This document shows, piece after piece, positions 32,878 to 40,778 of a DNA stretch of 64,000 bases. A program made the position numbers and the translations under genes. Source of the stretch: Haloarcula mannanilytica (GTDB lineage: Archaea > Halobacteriota > Halobacteria > Halobacteriales > Haloarculaceae); NCBI RefSeq assembly GCF_005406125.1, contig NZ_BIXZ01000005.1:62001-126000 (forward strand), given 5' to 3'. Each line of letters opens with the position of its first letter. The first letter of the stretch is position 1. The notes below the pieces were generated by a model. The model was not told where the DNA came from. It did no database searches and worked only from the letters and a program-made list of their open reading frames with translations.

Positions 32878-33807
32878 ATGGCTGGCCCCTCGCCGCCGAA
32901 CGTGGATTCGGTCACACTGGAGACTGCACGCAGACAGCTCGGGAGCTTCGCGGTCCCCGTCGACCGGACAGACAGAATCCCGCTCTCCGTCGCCGTCGGA
33001 CGGATACTGGCGACGGATGCGACGGCGAACACACCCGTCGAGGAGGCCAATGTATCGGTCGGTGACACCGTCTTCGAACAGGGCCATCAGGTGCGGCCCG
33101 GAGACGTGGGACTGCTGAAAGCGGCCGGCATCTCGGAACTGCTCGTCCGTCAGCGACCGCAGATCGGAATCGTGCCGACGGGCGACGAACTGGTCCAGCG
33201 AGACACCAGTGGGGACCAGCAGACCGAGACGGCAGGGTTCACGCTGGCGCAGTACGTCGACCGCTGGGGCGGGAAGGTGACCTATCGGGACCCCGTCGCC
33301 GACGACGCGCCGGCACTCCGGATGGCCGTCCAGCGAGACCTCACGCGGGACGCCATCGTCATCACCGGGACCGAGCCGGGGGATACGCTGCGGGAGATCG
33401 TCGCGGACCTCGGCGAGGTGTTCACCGACTCCGTCGACATGGACCCGGGCCAACGGACCGGGGTCGCCGTCGTCGAGGACCGCCCTGTCCTGCTGTTGCC
33501 CGAGTCGCCGACAGCGGCCCGCGTCGGCGCGGTACAACTCCTTCGGCCGCTGCTGAAAGCGTTCGCCGATGCACCGCTGTCGGACCACCCGCACCGCGCA
33601 GCCCCACTGACCGACGGGGTGGACAGCCCAGTATCCGTTCGCTCGTTCGTGCCGGTCACCGTGACTGACGGCGAGGCGACGCCATTGCCGGGTGCTGACC
33701 TGGCGACAGCGACCCGAGCCGACGGCTGGATATCCGTCCCCGCAGACAAAACTGGCTACAGCGCCGGAACGACTGTCACCGTCGAGAACTGGGACTATCT
33801 ACCCTGA
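32878..33807 (+). CDS. MoeA-like protein lacking the catalytic middle
   Basis: A 309-residue homologue of molybdopterin molybdenumtransferase MoeA, which normally has about 400 residues. The start (VDRTDRIPLSVAVGRILATD) and the later QIGIVPTGDELV are recognisable, but after ATANTPV it passes straight to SVGDTVFEQGHQVRPGD, so the SAMDGYA motif and the GADxVV region, about 100 residues, are missing. In the MoCF-like part, the SGGxSxG loop is replaced by TGTEPGDT. It is probably not a working transferase and may be a regulatory or binding paralogue. It starts at ATG 32878. Confidence 0.75.
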   Translation: MAGPSPPNVDSVTLETARRQLGSFAVPVDRTDRIPLSVAVGRILATDATANTPVEEANVSVGDTVFEQGHQVRPGDVGLLKAAGISELLVRQRPQIGIVPTGDELVQRDTSGDQQTETAGFTLAQYVDRWGGKVTYRDPVADDAPALRMAVQRDLTRDAIVITGTEPGDTLREIVADLGEVFTDSVDMDPGQRTGVAVVEDRPVLLLPESPTAARVGAVQLLRPLLKAFADAPLSDHPHRAAPLTDGVDSPVSVRSFVPVTVTDGEATPLPGADLATATRADGWISVPADKTGYSAGTTVTVENWDYLP

Positions 33808-34442
33808 GACGACGACAGGTCAAGCAACGAGGCGACGCGCCGGTCACCGCGCACGCACCGGCCCGTTTCTGCCGGTGACCGCCGCCCGACGTGGACCCCG
33901 TCGAGGCCCGCGTTCCACGCCGCGCCGATATCGGATGGGTTGTCGCCGGCGAGCACGCCACGGTGGCCGTTGTGCCCGACGTTCATCTCCCGCATCGCCA
34001 GTTCAACCGGCTTCGGGTCGGGCTTCCAGCCGATGTCGTCGTCACAGCAGACGACCGTGTCGAACCAGTCAGCAATGTCGAGATGGTCCAGTACCGGGTC
34101 GGTGAGATACTGCTGGCAGTGCGTGACCAGCCCGACCGGGGCGTCGAGGGTCGCGAGGAACCGCTCGGCATCGTCGTAGAGGTACGTCGCCTCGGCCCGC
34201 GTGACGGGGTCTTCCTCCTCATGGAACAGCCGCCAGAACTCCTGCTGGTCGATATCGCGGTCTTTGAGCGTCCGTGTCCGTGTGCCACCGAATCCGTACC
34301 AGAGCGCGTCACGCTCCCGGTCCGTGAACTCGACGCCGAGGCGATCGCCTACGGCACCCATCACTTTTCGGGGGTACGCTGGCTCGATGTCGACGAGCGT
34401 GCCGTCGAGATCGAACAGCCAGAAGTCGTAGTCGGTGGTCAT
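33795..34442 (-). CDS. HAD-superfamily hydrolase
   Basis: A 215-residue HAD hydrolase of the phosphoglycolate phosphatase type. Motif I is WLFDLDGTLVDIEPAYP, motif II is GLVTHCQQYL, the motif III Lys is in IGWKPDPKPVELAM, and motif IV is LAGDNPSDIGAAWNAG. A helical cap lies between about residues 18 and 90. The substrate is unknown. Its 3' end overlaps that of the convergent MoeA-like gene by 13 bases. It starts at ATG 34442. Confidence 0.87.
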   Translation of the reverse strand: MTTDYDFWLFDLDGTLVDIEPAYPRKVMGAVGDRLGVEFTDRERDALWYGFGGTRTRTLKDRDIDQQEFWRLFHEEEDPVTRAEATYLYDDAERFLATLDAPVGLVTHCQQYLTDPVLDHLDIADWFDTVVCCDDDIGWKPDPKPVELAMREMNVGHNGHRGVLAGDNPSDIGAAWNAGLDGVHVGRRSPAETGRCVRGDRRVASLLDLSSSQGR

Positions 34443-34545
34443 AAGGGGTAGATTTCTTGGGGATTCTCAAATAAAGTCTTTCTGTGCCTACGGTCAGTTT
34501 TGCGACAGCTACGACACCGTTAGAGGCTGACTACGGCGGATGGGG

Positions 34546-34971
34546 TCACTCGACGTGTACCGAGCTACCGAGATATTTGCGCAGCACCTCGCTGACCGAG
34601 TCAGCGTTAAACAACGTCAGGTCCTCGGCGATGGTCGATTTCAGGCCATCTAGATACGCCTTGTCGGTCCGAAGTTCGCTGAACGACGCCGAGACGACCG
34701 GACAGCCGAGTTCGTCCTCGACAGCAGTCCGGAAATACCGTTCGTCGGCCAGTTCGCCCCGCCAGAGGGTGTCCCTGAAGAACAGCCAGCCACTGGTTCC
34801 TGGCTCGTCGGCCGCCCGGTACAGCGTCGTCTCGACCCGGTTGGGGTCGGTCCACAGCCCGCCCGCGTCCGGTTCCAGCCGCACTTCGACTTGGAAGACA
34901 TATCGTGCGGTCGCGCCGTCGGGGTCCGTCGGCCGGAGGGACGCGAGACCATCGGTCGTGTCCACGGTCAC
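34546..34971 (-). CDS. LWR-salt family protein
   Basis: A 141-residue protein of the LWR-salt type, a small haloarchaeal family of unknown function named for its Leu-Trp-Arg motif, here in FFRDTLWRGELADERYFR. It also has ARYVFQVEVRLEPDAGGLW and the ending LTLFNADSVSEVLRKYLGSS. The start was set to GTG 34971, five bases after the stop of the upstream pterin dehydratase gene, because an earlier start would run inside that gene. Co-transcription with it and with hemA is likely. Confidence 0.78.
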   Translation of the reverse strand: MTVDTTDGLASLRPTDPDGATARYVFQVEVRLEPDAGGLWTDPNRVETTLYRAADEPGTSGWLFFRDTLWRGELADERYFRTAVEDELGCPVVSASFSELRTDKAYLDGLKSTIAEDLTLFNADSVSEVLRKYLGSSVHVE

Positions 34972-34975
34972 ACCG

Positions 34976-35254
34976 TCAGTCGTGGATGCCGTTGAGCCGC
35001 TCGGCGAGGTCGATGTCGTTTTGTGTGATACCACCGGCGTCGTGGGTCGTGAGTCGGACTTCGACTTCACCCCAGGTGATGGTCATCTCCGGGTGATGCC
35101 ACGCGTCCTCCGCGAGGCCGGCTGCGGCGCTCAGAAAGCCCGACGCATCCAGATACCCGTCGAATTCGAAGACGCGGACGATCTCGTCGCCGTCACGCTG
35201 CCACTCGTCGGGTAGTCGGTTGCTAATCTCCTCGTCAGAGAGCAAGTCAGCCAT
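34976..35254 (-). CDS. Pterin-4a-carbinolamine dehydratase-like protein
   Basis: A 92-residue protein of the PCD/DCoH family, which dehydrates 4a-hydroxytetrahydropterins. The family's key stretch AEDAWHHPEMTITWGEVEVR holds the catalytic His pair, followed by TTHDAGGITQNDIDLAERLN. It has normal full length. The biopterin-dependent hydroxylase that it would serve is not in this window; in many archaea the protein may have another pterin role. It lies 41 bases after the hemA stop, on the same strand. Confidence 0.9.
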   Translation of the reverse strand: MADLLSDEEISNRLPDEWQRDGDEIVRVFEFDGYLDASGFLSAAAGLAEDAWHHPEMTITWGEVEVRLTTHDAGGITQNDIDLAERLNGIHD

Positions 35255-35295
35255 ATCCGGGCTTTCGGTCGGCGCAGGCAAAAAGGTGGGCGTGG

Positions 35296-36642
35296 TTAGT
35301 CGTCGGATAACCGATCGAGCATCGCGTTCGGAATCTCGTCACGCATCCCGTCGGGGATGTCCTCGACGGTCATGTCCTCAGCGAAGGCCGGCATCTCGGC
35401 CTGGTCGGGGCCGCCGAAATCCGGATCGAACAGCTGGAGCGCCGTGTGAATCGTTGACCAGTCGTCCTCCTCGGCGGCGTCGCGCAGGCTCTTGGTCGGC
35501 GCGGCGAGGATCTGCGAGACGATAGCGTCGGCCATCGACTCGACGACTTCCGCCTGCTCATCGTCGAAGTCAGCCGCCGAGAGCGCACTGTTTATCTCTG
35601 CGGCCTTGACCTGCTCGGCGCTCTCGTACATCGTCGAGATGACCTTGTCGGCGCGCTTGCGCTTGTATTGGGTGAGCAGTCGGTCGAACTCCTCATCGAC
35701 GATCCGCTCGACTGCTTCAGCAGCACGCTGTCGCTTGTTCCGTGTTTCGGCGGTCACCGACTCCAGTGCATCGAGGTCGTACACCGACACCGATGGGAGG
35801 CGGTCCGCGCCAGCCGGAACGTCACGTGGCTGTGCGATGTCGACAATTGACACCTCGCCGGCGTCGCTGAACGTCCCAATCTCGAACACCTGATCGCCGC
35901 TCCCCGTGGCCGAGACGACGACGCGAGACTCGGCGACGGCTGCTTCAATGCCATCGAGCGCGACCGCGCTGGCGTCGACATCGACCGACTCGGCGACGTG
36001 CTCGGCATGTGGTACGGTCCGGTTTGCGACGAGCAGGCGGTCTACCTCCTCGCTGAGCGCCTTCGCGGCGAGTTGCCCCATCTCGCCCGCGCCGACGACG
36101 AGGCCGGTCTCGCCCGCAAGCGAACACTCCTGGTCAAGCAGGCGAACCGCAGCGGAAGCCAGCGAGACGACGCCCTCGTTGATCGCCGTCTCCGTGCGGG
36201 CGCGCTCGCCGACGTGGATCGCTTTCGTGACGCCGTCTTCCAGCATCGGCCCGATGCCGCCGACGCCACGAGCGGTTTCGTAGGCGGTCCGGAGCTGGCC
36301 GAGAATCTGGTCTTCGCCCAGCACAATCGATTCGAGGCCGGCCGCGACCCGCAGCAGGTGGCGGAGACTCTCCTCGTGGCCCATCTCGACGACGACATCA
36401 TCGGGGACAGCGCGGGTGAACAGTTCGAGGGCTTCAAGTCCGTCCTCGTGGTCCGAAACGACGACGTACCCCTCCGTTCGGTTGCAGGTCTGGAGAGCAA
36501 TTGCCTCCTCGACCTCGGGGTTTGCGAGCAGGGATTCGACAGCGTGGCGCTCGCTGTCCGCCGCAGCGGTCTCTAATTGGTCGACGCTCGCGCGCTCGTG
36601 GGAAATACAGACCCCAACGATTGCACCAGTATCCCCTCTCAC
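35296..36642 (-). CDS. hemA: Glutamyl-tRNA reductase
   Basis: A 448-residue glutamyl-tRNA reductase, the first step of tetrapyrrole synthesis by the C5 route, giving glutamate-1-semialdehyde. The catalytic Cys lies in ALQTCNRTEGYVVV, the substrate-binding part has MGHEESLRHLLRVAAGLESI, the NADPH-binding fold shows GLVVGAGEMGQLAAKAL, and the C-terminal dimerisation domain is helical. The GTG 36642 start overlaps the stop of the precorrin-2 dehydrogenase gene by four bases, so the two are translationally coupled. Confidence 0.95.
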   Translation of the reverse strand: MRGDTGAIVGVCISHERASVDQLETAAADSERHAVESLLANPEVEEAIALQTCNRTEGYVVVSDHEDGLEALELFTRAVPDDVVVEMGHEESLRHLLRVAAGLESIVLGEDQILGQLRTAYETARGVGGIGPMLEDGVTKAIHVGERARTETAINEGVVSLASAAVRLLDQECSLAGETGLVVGAGEMGQLAAKALSEEVDRLLVANRTVPHAEHVAESVDVDASAVALDGIEAAVAESRVVVSATGSGDQVFEIGTFSDAGEVSIVDIAQPRDVPAGADRLPSVSVYDLDALESVTAETRNKRQRAAEAVERIVDEEFDRLLTQYKRKRADKVISTMYESAEQVKAAEINSALSAADFDDEQAEVVESMADAIVSQILAAPTKSLRDAAEEDDWSTIHTALQLFDPDFGGPDQAEMPAFAEDMTVEDIPDGMRDEIPNAMLDRLSDD

Positions 36643-37286
36643 GTTTGATCACCAGGTAACTCTCCGATCACGTCTCTAGCTACTTGCTCACCTTTGGACC
36701 TGCCACTATCTAAAGCCTTCCAAACTTCCCGTGACCTGACAACGAGCCTGACGGCATCGCGTCGTTCGGTCGGCGGGACGCCCCGGTCGCGGAACTCCTC
36801 GCGGAGGTCGCCAACGAGGTCCGCCATCAGTCCGGCGGTCCCGAACTCGTCTTCGAAGTGCTCTCGCAGGTATTTCGACAGTGCTGGTGCGCGCCCGCCG
36901 GTGGCAATAGCAAGCGTCACGGGGTCGTCCCGGACCGTCGCCGGAACGACGACGTTTCCGAAGGACTGGTCGCCGTGGTCGTCGGCGCGGTTGACGAGCG
37001 CGCCATGGTCCTCCGCGGCCGCCGCGAAGGCCGCGTTCAGGTCCGAGTCGTCTGTCGCGGCCACGACCAGCGCCGGGTCGGTCCGCTCGACCCAGTCCGC
37101 GGCGTCCTCGGGTGCCGGTGCAGCCCTGACTGTCTCCGCGTCCCCGAACGCCCGGTCAGCGAACTCGGGGCTGAGGACGACGACGGTCGCTTCCGTGGCG
37201 AACGTTCGGACCTTACGCGCGCCGACCGGACCGCCGCCGATGACGAGGACCGTCTCGCCCTCGAAGTCGTGCATCAGCGGTATCAT
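36639..37286 (-). CDS. Precorrin-2 dehydrogenase / ferrochelatase-like
   Basis: A 215-residue NAD-binding protein of the CysG N-terminal/Met8/SirC type, which oxidises precorrin-2 to sirohydrochlorin and in some members inserts iron to give siroheme. The Rossmann motif is TVLVIGGGPVGARKVRTFA, followed by LVVAATDDSDLNAAFAA, NRADDHGDQSFGNVVVPA and the dimerisation part LAIATGGRAPALSKYLREH. The start ATG 37286 is preceded, 34 bases away, by the siroheme decarboxylase-like gene. The operon context points to haem synthesis by the siroheme branch. Confidence 0.9.
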   Translation of the reverse strand: MIPLMHDFEGETVLVIGGGPVGARKVRTFATEATVVVLSPEFADRAFGDAETVRAAPAPEDAADWVERTDPALVVAATDDSDLNAAFAAAAEDHGALVNRADDHGDQSFGNVVVPATVRDDPVTLAIATGGRAPALSKYLREHFEDEFGTAGLMADLVGDLREEFRDRGVPPTERRDAVRLVVRSREVWKALDSGRSKGEQVARDVIGELPGDQT

Positions 37287-37320
37287 CAGCGGTTCCCTCC
37301 TGTGTGCCGCGGGCGCTCGG

Positions 37321-38376
37321 TCACGCTGTCTCTGCGTTCTGCCGCGCTCGCTCGTCGAGCCTGATCCCTGTCTTCTTCAGGATGCGCGTCGAGAACAGCG
37401 TGTCCCAGTCCTCGTCGGCCACGTCCCAGTGGTCGGCCATCCGGTCGCGGACCTGCTGGATGCGCTCCTGACTCTCGGTTTCGCTTCGCCCGTGGGTCAT
37501 CGCGAAGAAGTTGTACGGCCAGACGCCGTCGTGGCGCGGCCGCTCGTAGCAGTGGGTCACAAAGTCGAATTCGGCAATAGCCTGACCGACCTCGTCGATC
37601 TTGTCGTCGGGTACGTCCCAGACGGTCATCCCGTTCTCACTATAACCCAGTGCATAGTGGTTCGGGATGACGCCGACCCGGCGGACTTTCCCCTCCTCGT
37701 TGAACCGCTGTATCGTCTCCAGTACCCACTCGACATCCGTACCGATTTCCTCAGCCACGTCTGCGTACGGCGTGGCGGTAATCGGCAGGCCGTCCTGAAT
37801 CGCCAGGACGAGGTCCAGTTCGTCGGCGGTAAGCGACCGCTGCTCGGTCGGCGTCACGTCCGGCCCCAGGTCCGAGCAGTCGATGTCCTGGGTCTGTGGC
37901 CCCTCGACGGGGAACTTTGCGCCGACGTGGAACTCCTGTTGTTTCGGGAGGTTGTACGTCTCCTCGCCCGTCTCGGCTTCGATTTCGGCCAGCACCTCGT
38001 CGACGCGGTCCTCGTCGGCCACCGAGAGGACGAACCACATGTTCAGATGGGGATGTTCGCGCTCGTAGTTGTGCGCGACCTCCGGGTGGGCGTTTATCAG
38101 TTCGGCGTGGTCGTCGTAGCTGTCCTCGGGGGCGTGGGTTGCGACGAGCGTCGCGGTGCCGCCGATGGCCTCGGCGTTGATGAGTGCCCCAAACCGCGTG
38201 AGCACGCCCGCCTCGTCGAGGTCCTGTACGCGTGCTAGTAGCTCGTCTGCATCGATGTCGACGCCGTGGTCGGCGAGGGCCGCCGCAGCCGGCTCGAACG
38301 GGCGCTCGACGACCGGAAAGCCCCCTTGAAAGGCGTTCAGCACAGCCCGGTCTACTGTCCCGAGGTCTTCGCTCAT
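37321..38376 (-). CDS. Siroheme decarboxylase, fused AhbA-AhbB
   Basis: A 351-residue protein made of two tandem Lrp/AsnC-like halves. In characterised systems AhbA and AhbB are separate chains that together decarboxylate siroheme to 12,18-didecarboxysiroheme, a step of the alternative haem pathway. The first half has LTRFGALINAEAIGG and NMWFVLSVADED; the second has VRRVGVIPNHYALGYSENGM, the AhbB-like active-site stretch, then VTHCYERPRHDGVWPYNFFA. Both start with winged-helix segments. It heads the operon with the precorrin-2 dehydrogenase and hemA. A transcription regulator is a less likely reading. Confidence 0.85.
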   Translation of the reverse strand: MSEDLGTVDRAVLNAFQGGFPVVERPFEPAAAALADHGVDIDADELLARVQDLDEAGVLTRFGALINAEAIGGTATLVATHAPEDSYDDHAELINAHPEVAHNYEREHPHLNMWFVLSVADEDRVDEVLAEIEAETGEETYNLPKQQEFHVGAKFPVEGPQTQDIDCSDLGPDVTPTEQRSLTADELDLVLAIQDGLPITATPYADVAEEIGTDVEWVLETIQRFNEEGKVRRVGVIPNHYALGYSENGMTVWDVPDDKIDEVGQAIAEFDFVTHCYERPRHDGVWPYNFFAMTHGRSETESQERIQQVRDRMADHWDVADEDWDTLFSTRILKKTGIRLDERARQNAETA

Positions 38377-38484
38377 GCGGACACCTGGGAGTTCTGCGGA
38401 TAAAAGGCGACCGGACGAGGCAGTTCCGCGCTCGCTCAGACTGGTCGCCGGAGGGCTTTACACGTCTACAGCCCAAGTTTGTCC

Positions 38485-38775
38485 GTGGCAATCTCGACGG
38501 TCGAACTGGCGATCCGGCTGCTCGTTTACCTGCTTGTCCTGATAGGTGCGCCGCTGTCGTTCGTGCTGATGTTCCGGCTCATGGATTACGCTGCACACGA
38601 CAGTCTGGTCGAGCAGTTCAGCGGCCACCGGACTGGTCCGGATACCGGCCAACTCAACGCCTACTTCGAGCAGGCCGCGGTCGAAGCAACCACGTGTCGG
38701 TTCTGTGGCGCGGCCAACGGCCCTGATTACACGTACTGTCACAACTGCCAGGAACGGCTGGTGGCCGGCGACTGA
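38485..38775 (+). CDS. Membrane protein with C-terminal zinc ribbon
   Basis: A 96-residue protein with one long N-terminal hydrophobic segment (LAIRLLVYLLVLIGAPLSFV) and a C-terminal four-cysteine zinc ribbon: CRFCGAANGPDYTYCHNC. The middle is polar (HDSLVEQFSGHRTGP). The start is probably GTG 38485, with TTG 38479 also in frame. I do not know the family. It converges on the following gene with five bases between the two stops. Confidence 0.68.
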   Translation: MAISTVELAIRLLVYLLVLIGAPLSFVLMFRLMDYAAHDSLVEQFSGHRTGPDTGQLNAYFEQAAVEATTCRFCGAANGPDYTYCHNCQERLVAGD

Positions 38776-38780
38776 CGTGA

Positions 38781-39191
38781 CTACTCGCCTTCGACACCGG
38801 TGACCGCGTAGCCAGCGTCTTCGATGGACGCGAGAATCCCGTCGTGATCGGCGCTGGCCTCGTAGTAAAACACCAGGTCGAAGGAGCCGTTGCGGAGGAG
38901 TTGCTGGCACTCCCAGACGAACTCCTCGTCGTCCAGCGTGAGCCCCTGGTGCTGGTTCGACGCGAACTCGGGATCGTCGCTCCCGGAGTAGACGTACGTG
39001 TCCGTCGGGTCAAGGCCTGCACCCTCGGCGATGAGTTCGCCGACCTCGATGGTAGCCTGCATCATCTCGATCTCGTCGCTGCCGTCGTACTCCGTGTGGA
39101 CGACAGCGCCGTTGAGCTGGATTTCGCCCGGCTCAAGCAGCTGTTTGGTCCGGCGGTAAAGCTCCTCGTCGAGTGCCTCGGCCTCGCTCAT
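38781..39191 (-). CDS. Conserved haloarchaeal protein, DUF5778-like
   Basis: A 136-residue acidic protein with alternating helices and strands: EELYRRTKQLLEPGEIQLNG, VVHTEYDGSDEIEMMQATIE, then FVWECQQLLRNGSFDLVFYY and ILASIEDAGYAVTGVEGE. It resembles the DUF5778-type haloarchaeal proteins, of unknown function; the assignment is from memory of the pattern and moderate. It starts with ATG 39191. It is followed to the right by a gene-poor gap and the two cold-shock genes on the same strand. Confidence 0.65.
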   Translation of the reverse strand: MSEAEALDEELYRRTKQLLEPGEIQLNGAVVHTEYDGSDEIEMMQATIEVGELIAEGAGLDPTDTYVYSGSDDPEFASNQHQGLTLDDEEFVWECQQLLRNGSFDLVFYYEASADHDGILASIEDAGYAVTGVEGE

Positions 39192-39345
39192 ACCATGCGG
39201 TCGGCGTCGCTGTCCCTAAGACACTTCGGATTCCGAGCGCTAGTCGGCTCTACCCGAAGATATTCGGTTCGAGAGCGGTGGCGACGCACGGGCCGTAGCT
39301 ACACCGCTCTAACCGGGAACTCCACCGAAAAGCGAGTCGCCTCGG

Positions 39346-39540
39346 CTACAGTCGCGTGAGGTTCTTCGCTCGCGGGCCTTTGTCTGCCTGTTCGATGTCG
39401 AATTCAACTTCTTGCCCTTCTTCTAAGTCCGGGCCGCCGACGTCTTCCATGTGGAAGAACACGTCTTCGTCGGCATCGTCGGTTTCGATGAAACCGTAGC
39501 CACCCGTATCGTTGAAGAAGTCGACAGTGCCTGTCGCCAT
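39346..39540 (-). CDS. Cold-shock domain protein, second copy
   Basis: A 64-residue single-domain cold-shock protein of the CspA type, binding single-stranded RNA or DNA. The RNP-1-like GGYGFIETDD and RNP-2-like [10 protein letters not shown] motifs are present, and the rest is strongly acidic as in haloarchaea. It differs from its upstream twin at six of 64 positions. Only two bases separate the twin's stop from this start, so both are made from one transcript. Confidence 0.93.
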   Translation of the reverse strand: MATGTVDFFNDTGGYGFIETDDADEDVFFHMEDVGGPDLEEGQEVEFDIEQADKGPRAKNLTRL

Positions 39541-39542
39541 GG

Positions 39543-39737
39543 TTACAGCCGCGTGAGGTTTTTCGCGCGCGGGCCTTTATCGGCCTGCTCGATCTCGAAT
39601 TCCACTTCTTGCCCCTCTTCGAGGTCAGGACCTTCGATGTCCTCCATGTGGAAGAAGACATCCTCGTCGGAGTCTTCGGTATCGATGAAACCGTAACCGC
39701 CTGTGTCGTTGAAGAAGTCTACCGTACCGGTCGCCAT
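39543..39737 (-). CDS. Cold-shock domain protein, first copy
   Basis: A 64-residue CspA-type cold-shock protein, with [10 protein letters not shown] and [10 protein letters not shown] as the two nucleic-acid-binding motifs. It is the first gene of a tandem pair that arose by duplication; most of the six differences from the second copy are conservative acidic or aliphatic swaps. A TATA box lies about 28 bases upstream. Cold-shock proteins of this type are thought to keep RNA unfolded. Confidence 0.93.
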   Translation of the reverse strand: MATGTVDFFNDTGGYGFIDTEDSDEDVFFHMEDIEGPDLEEGQEVEFEIEQADKGPRAKNLTRL

Positions 39738-39761
39738 TGCAGTTGAACGTTAAGCCGGGGT

Positions 39762-39769
39762 GTATTAAA
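39762..39769 (-). promoter_or_regulatory. TATA box for the cold-shock gene pair
   Basis: On the minus strand the sequence TTTTAATA is centred about 28 bases before the ATG at 39737, which fits a nearly leaderless transcript for both cold-shock genes. Confidence 0.6.
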
Positions 39770-39860
39770 ACTATGCGCATATATTTCGGCAGATTAGGAG
39801 GGAAATAACTGTAAGCGGCTCCTTCCACAAAGCCCTTATTGAGTGGTTGAAATGTATTCA

Positions 39861-40778
39861 ATGATGCTATCGAGGGGGAAGCGATTGGGCTATGCGGCCT
39901 ACGAGCGATTGCTTCAGTGGGAACTGTCAGGAACACCGGACCACGTCGCCGTCATTCAGGATGGGAACCGGCGCTATGCACGGAAACAGGGGGCCGAAAC
40001 CCACGAGGGTCACAGAGAGGGGGCCGAAACGACGGAGGCGCTGCTGAACTGGTGTGACGAACTCGACATCCGCGAAGTGACGCTGTATGCGTTCTCGACG
40101 GAGAACTTCGACCGCGACCCCGAGGAGCGAGAGCACATCTTCGACCTCGTCGAACAGAAGCTCCGGACGTTTGCTGACGCCGACCGGGTCCACGACGCTG
40201 GCGTCTGTATCCGCGCCATCGGCGAAACCGAGATGCTGCCCGAGCGAGTCCAGGACGCCATCGACTACGCCGAGGAGCGAACGGCCCAGTACGACCAGCT
40301 CAACCTCAACGTCGCACTGGCCTACGGCGGCCGGGCCGAACTGCTCGGCGCGGCGCGCGATGTCGCCAGTAGCGTCGAGGAGGGCGACCTCGACCCGACG
40401 GACGTTTCTGCGGAGACCATCGAGGAGCGACTGTACGAGGGGCCGACCCGCGATGTCGATCTCATCGTCCGGACCGGCGGCGACGAACGCACCTCGAATT
40501 TCCTGCCGTGGCACGCCAACGGCAACGAGGCCGCCACGTTCTTCTGTACCCCCTACTGGCCGGAGTTCCGGAAAGTCGACTTTATGCGGGCGATTCGTAC
40601 GTACCAGAACCGCGAGCAGTCCTGGCGGACGACCCGCGCTCGCCGCTCGCTGGCGCTGGTCCACGCCATCGAGCAGTCGGAACTGCCGACGGCCAAACGG
40701 ATGCTTGGGCGATTCCGGGACGCGCTTCCGAGTGCCGAGCGCGAGCAACTCGACGAGGAATACGAAATCGCGGACTGA
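39861..40778 (+). CDS. uppS: cis-Prenyltransferase, catalytic-type subunit
   Basis: A 305-residue Z-type prenyl diphosphate synthase that would extend a polyprenyl chain for glycan carrier lipids. The pyrophosphate-binding motif with catalytic Asp is VAVIQDGNRRYARKQG, then REVTLYAFSTENFDR and IVRTGGDERTSNFLPW. After that the usual WQxAYxELYF stretch is replaced by WHANGNEAATFFCTPYWPEF, and no C-terminal RxG motif is seen. Starts at 39843, 39852 and 39861 are all in frame; ATG 39861 gives the closest fit to the family. Its stop abuts that of a second, convergent homologue, with which it may form one enzyme. Confidence 0.9.
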   Translation: MMLSRGKRLGYAAYERLLQWELSGTPDHVAVIQDGNRRYARKQGAETHEGHREGAETTEALLNWCDELDIREVTLYAFSTENFDRDPEEREHIFDLVEQKLRTFADADRVHDAGVCIRAIGETEMLPERVQDAIDYAEERTAQYDQLNLNVALAYGGRAELLGAARDVASSVEEGDLDPTDVSAETIEERLYEGPTRDVDLIVRTGGDERTSNFLPWHANGNEAATFFCTPYWPEFRKVDFMRAIRTYQNREQSWRTTRARRSLALVHAIEQSELPTAKRMLGRFRDALPSAEREQLDEEYEIAD

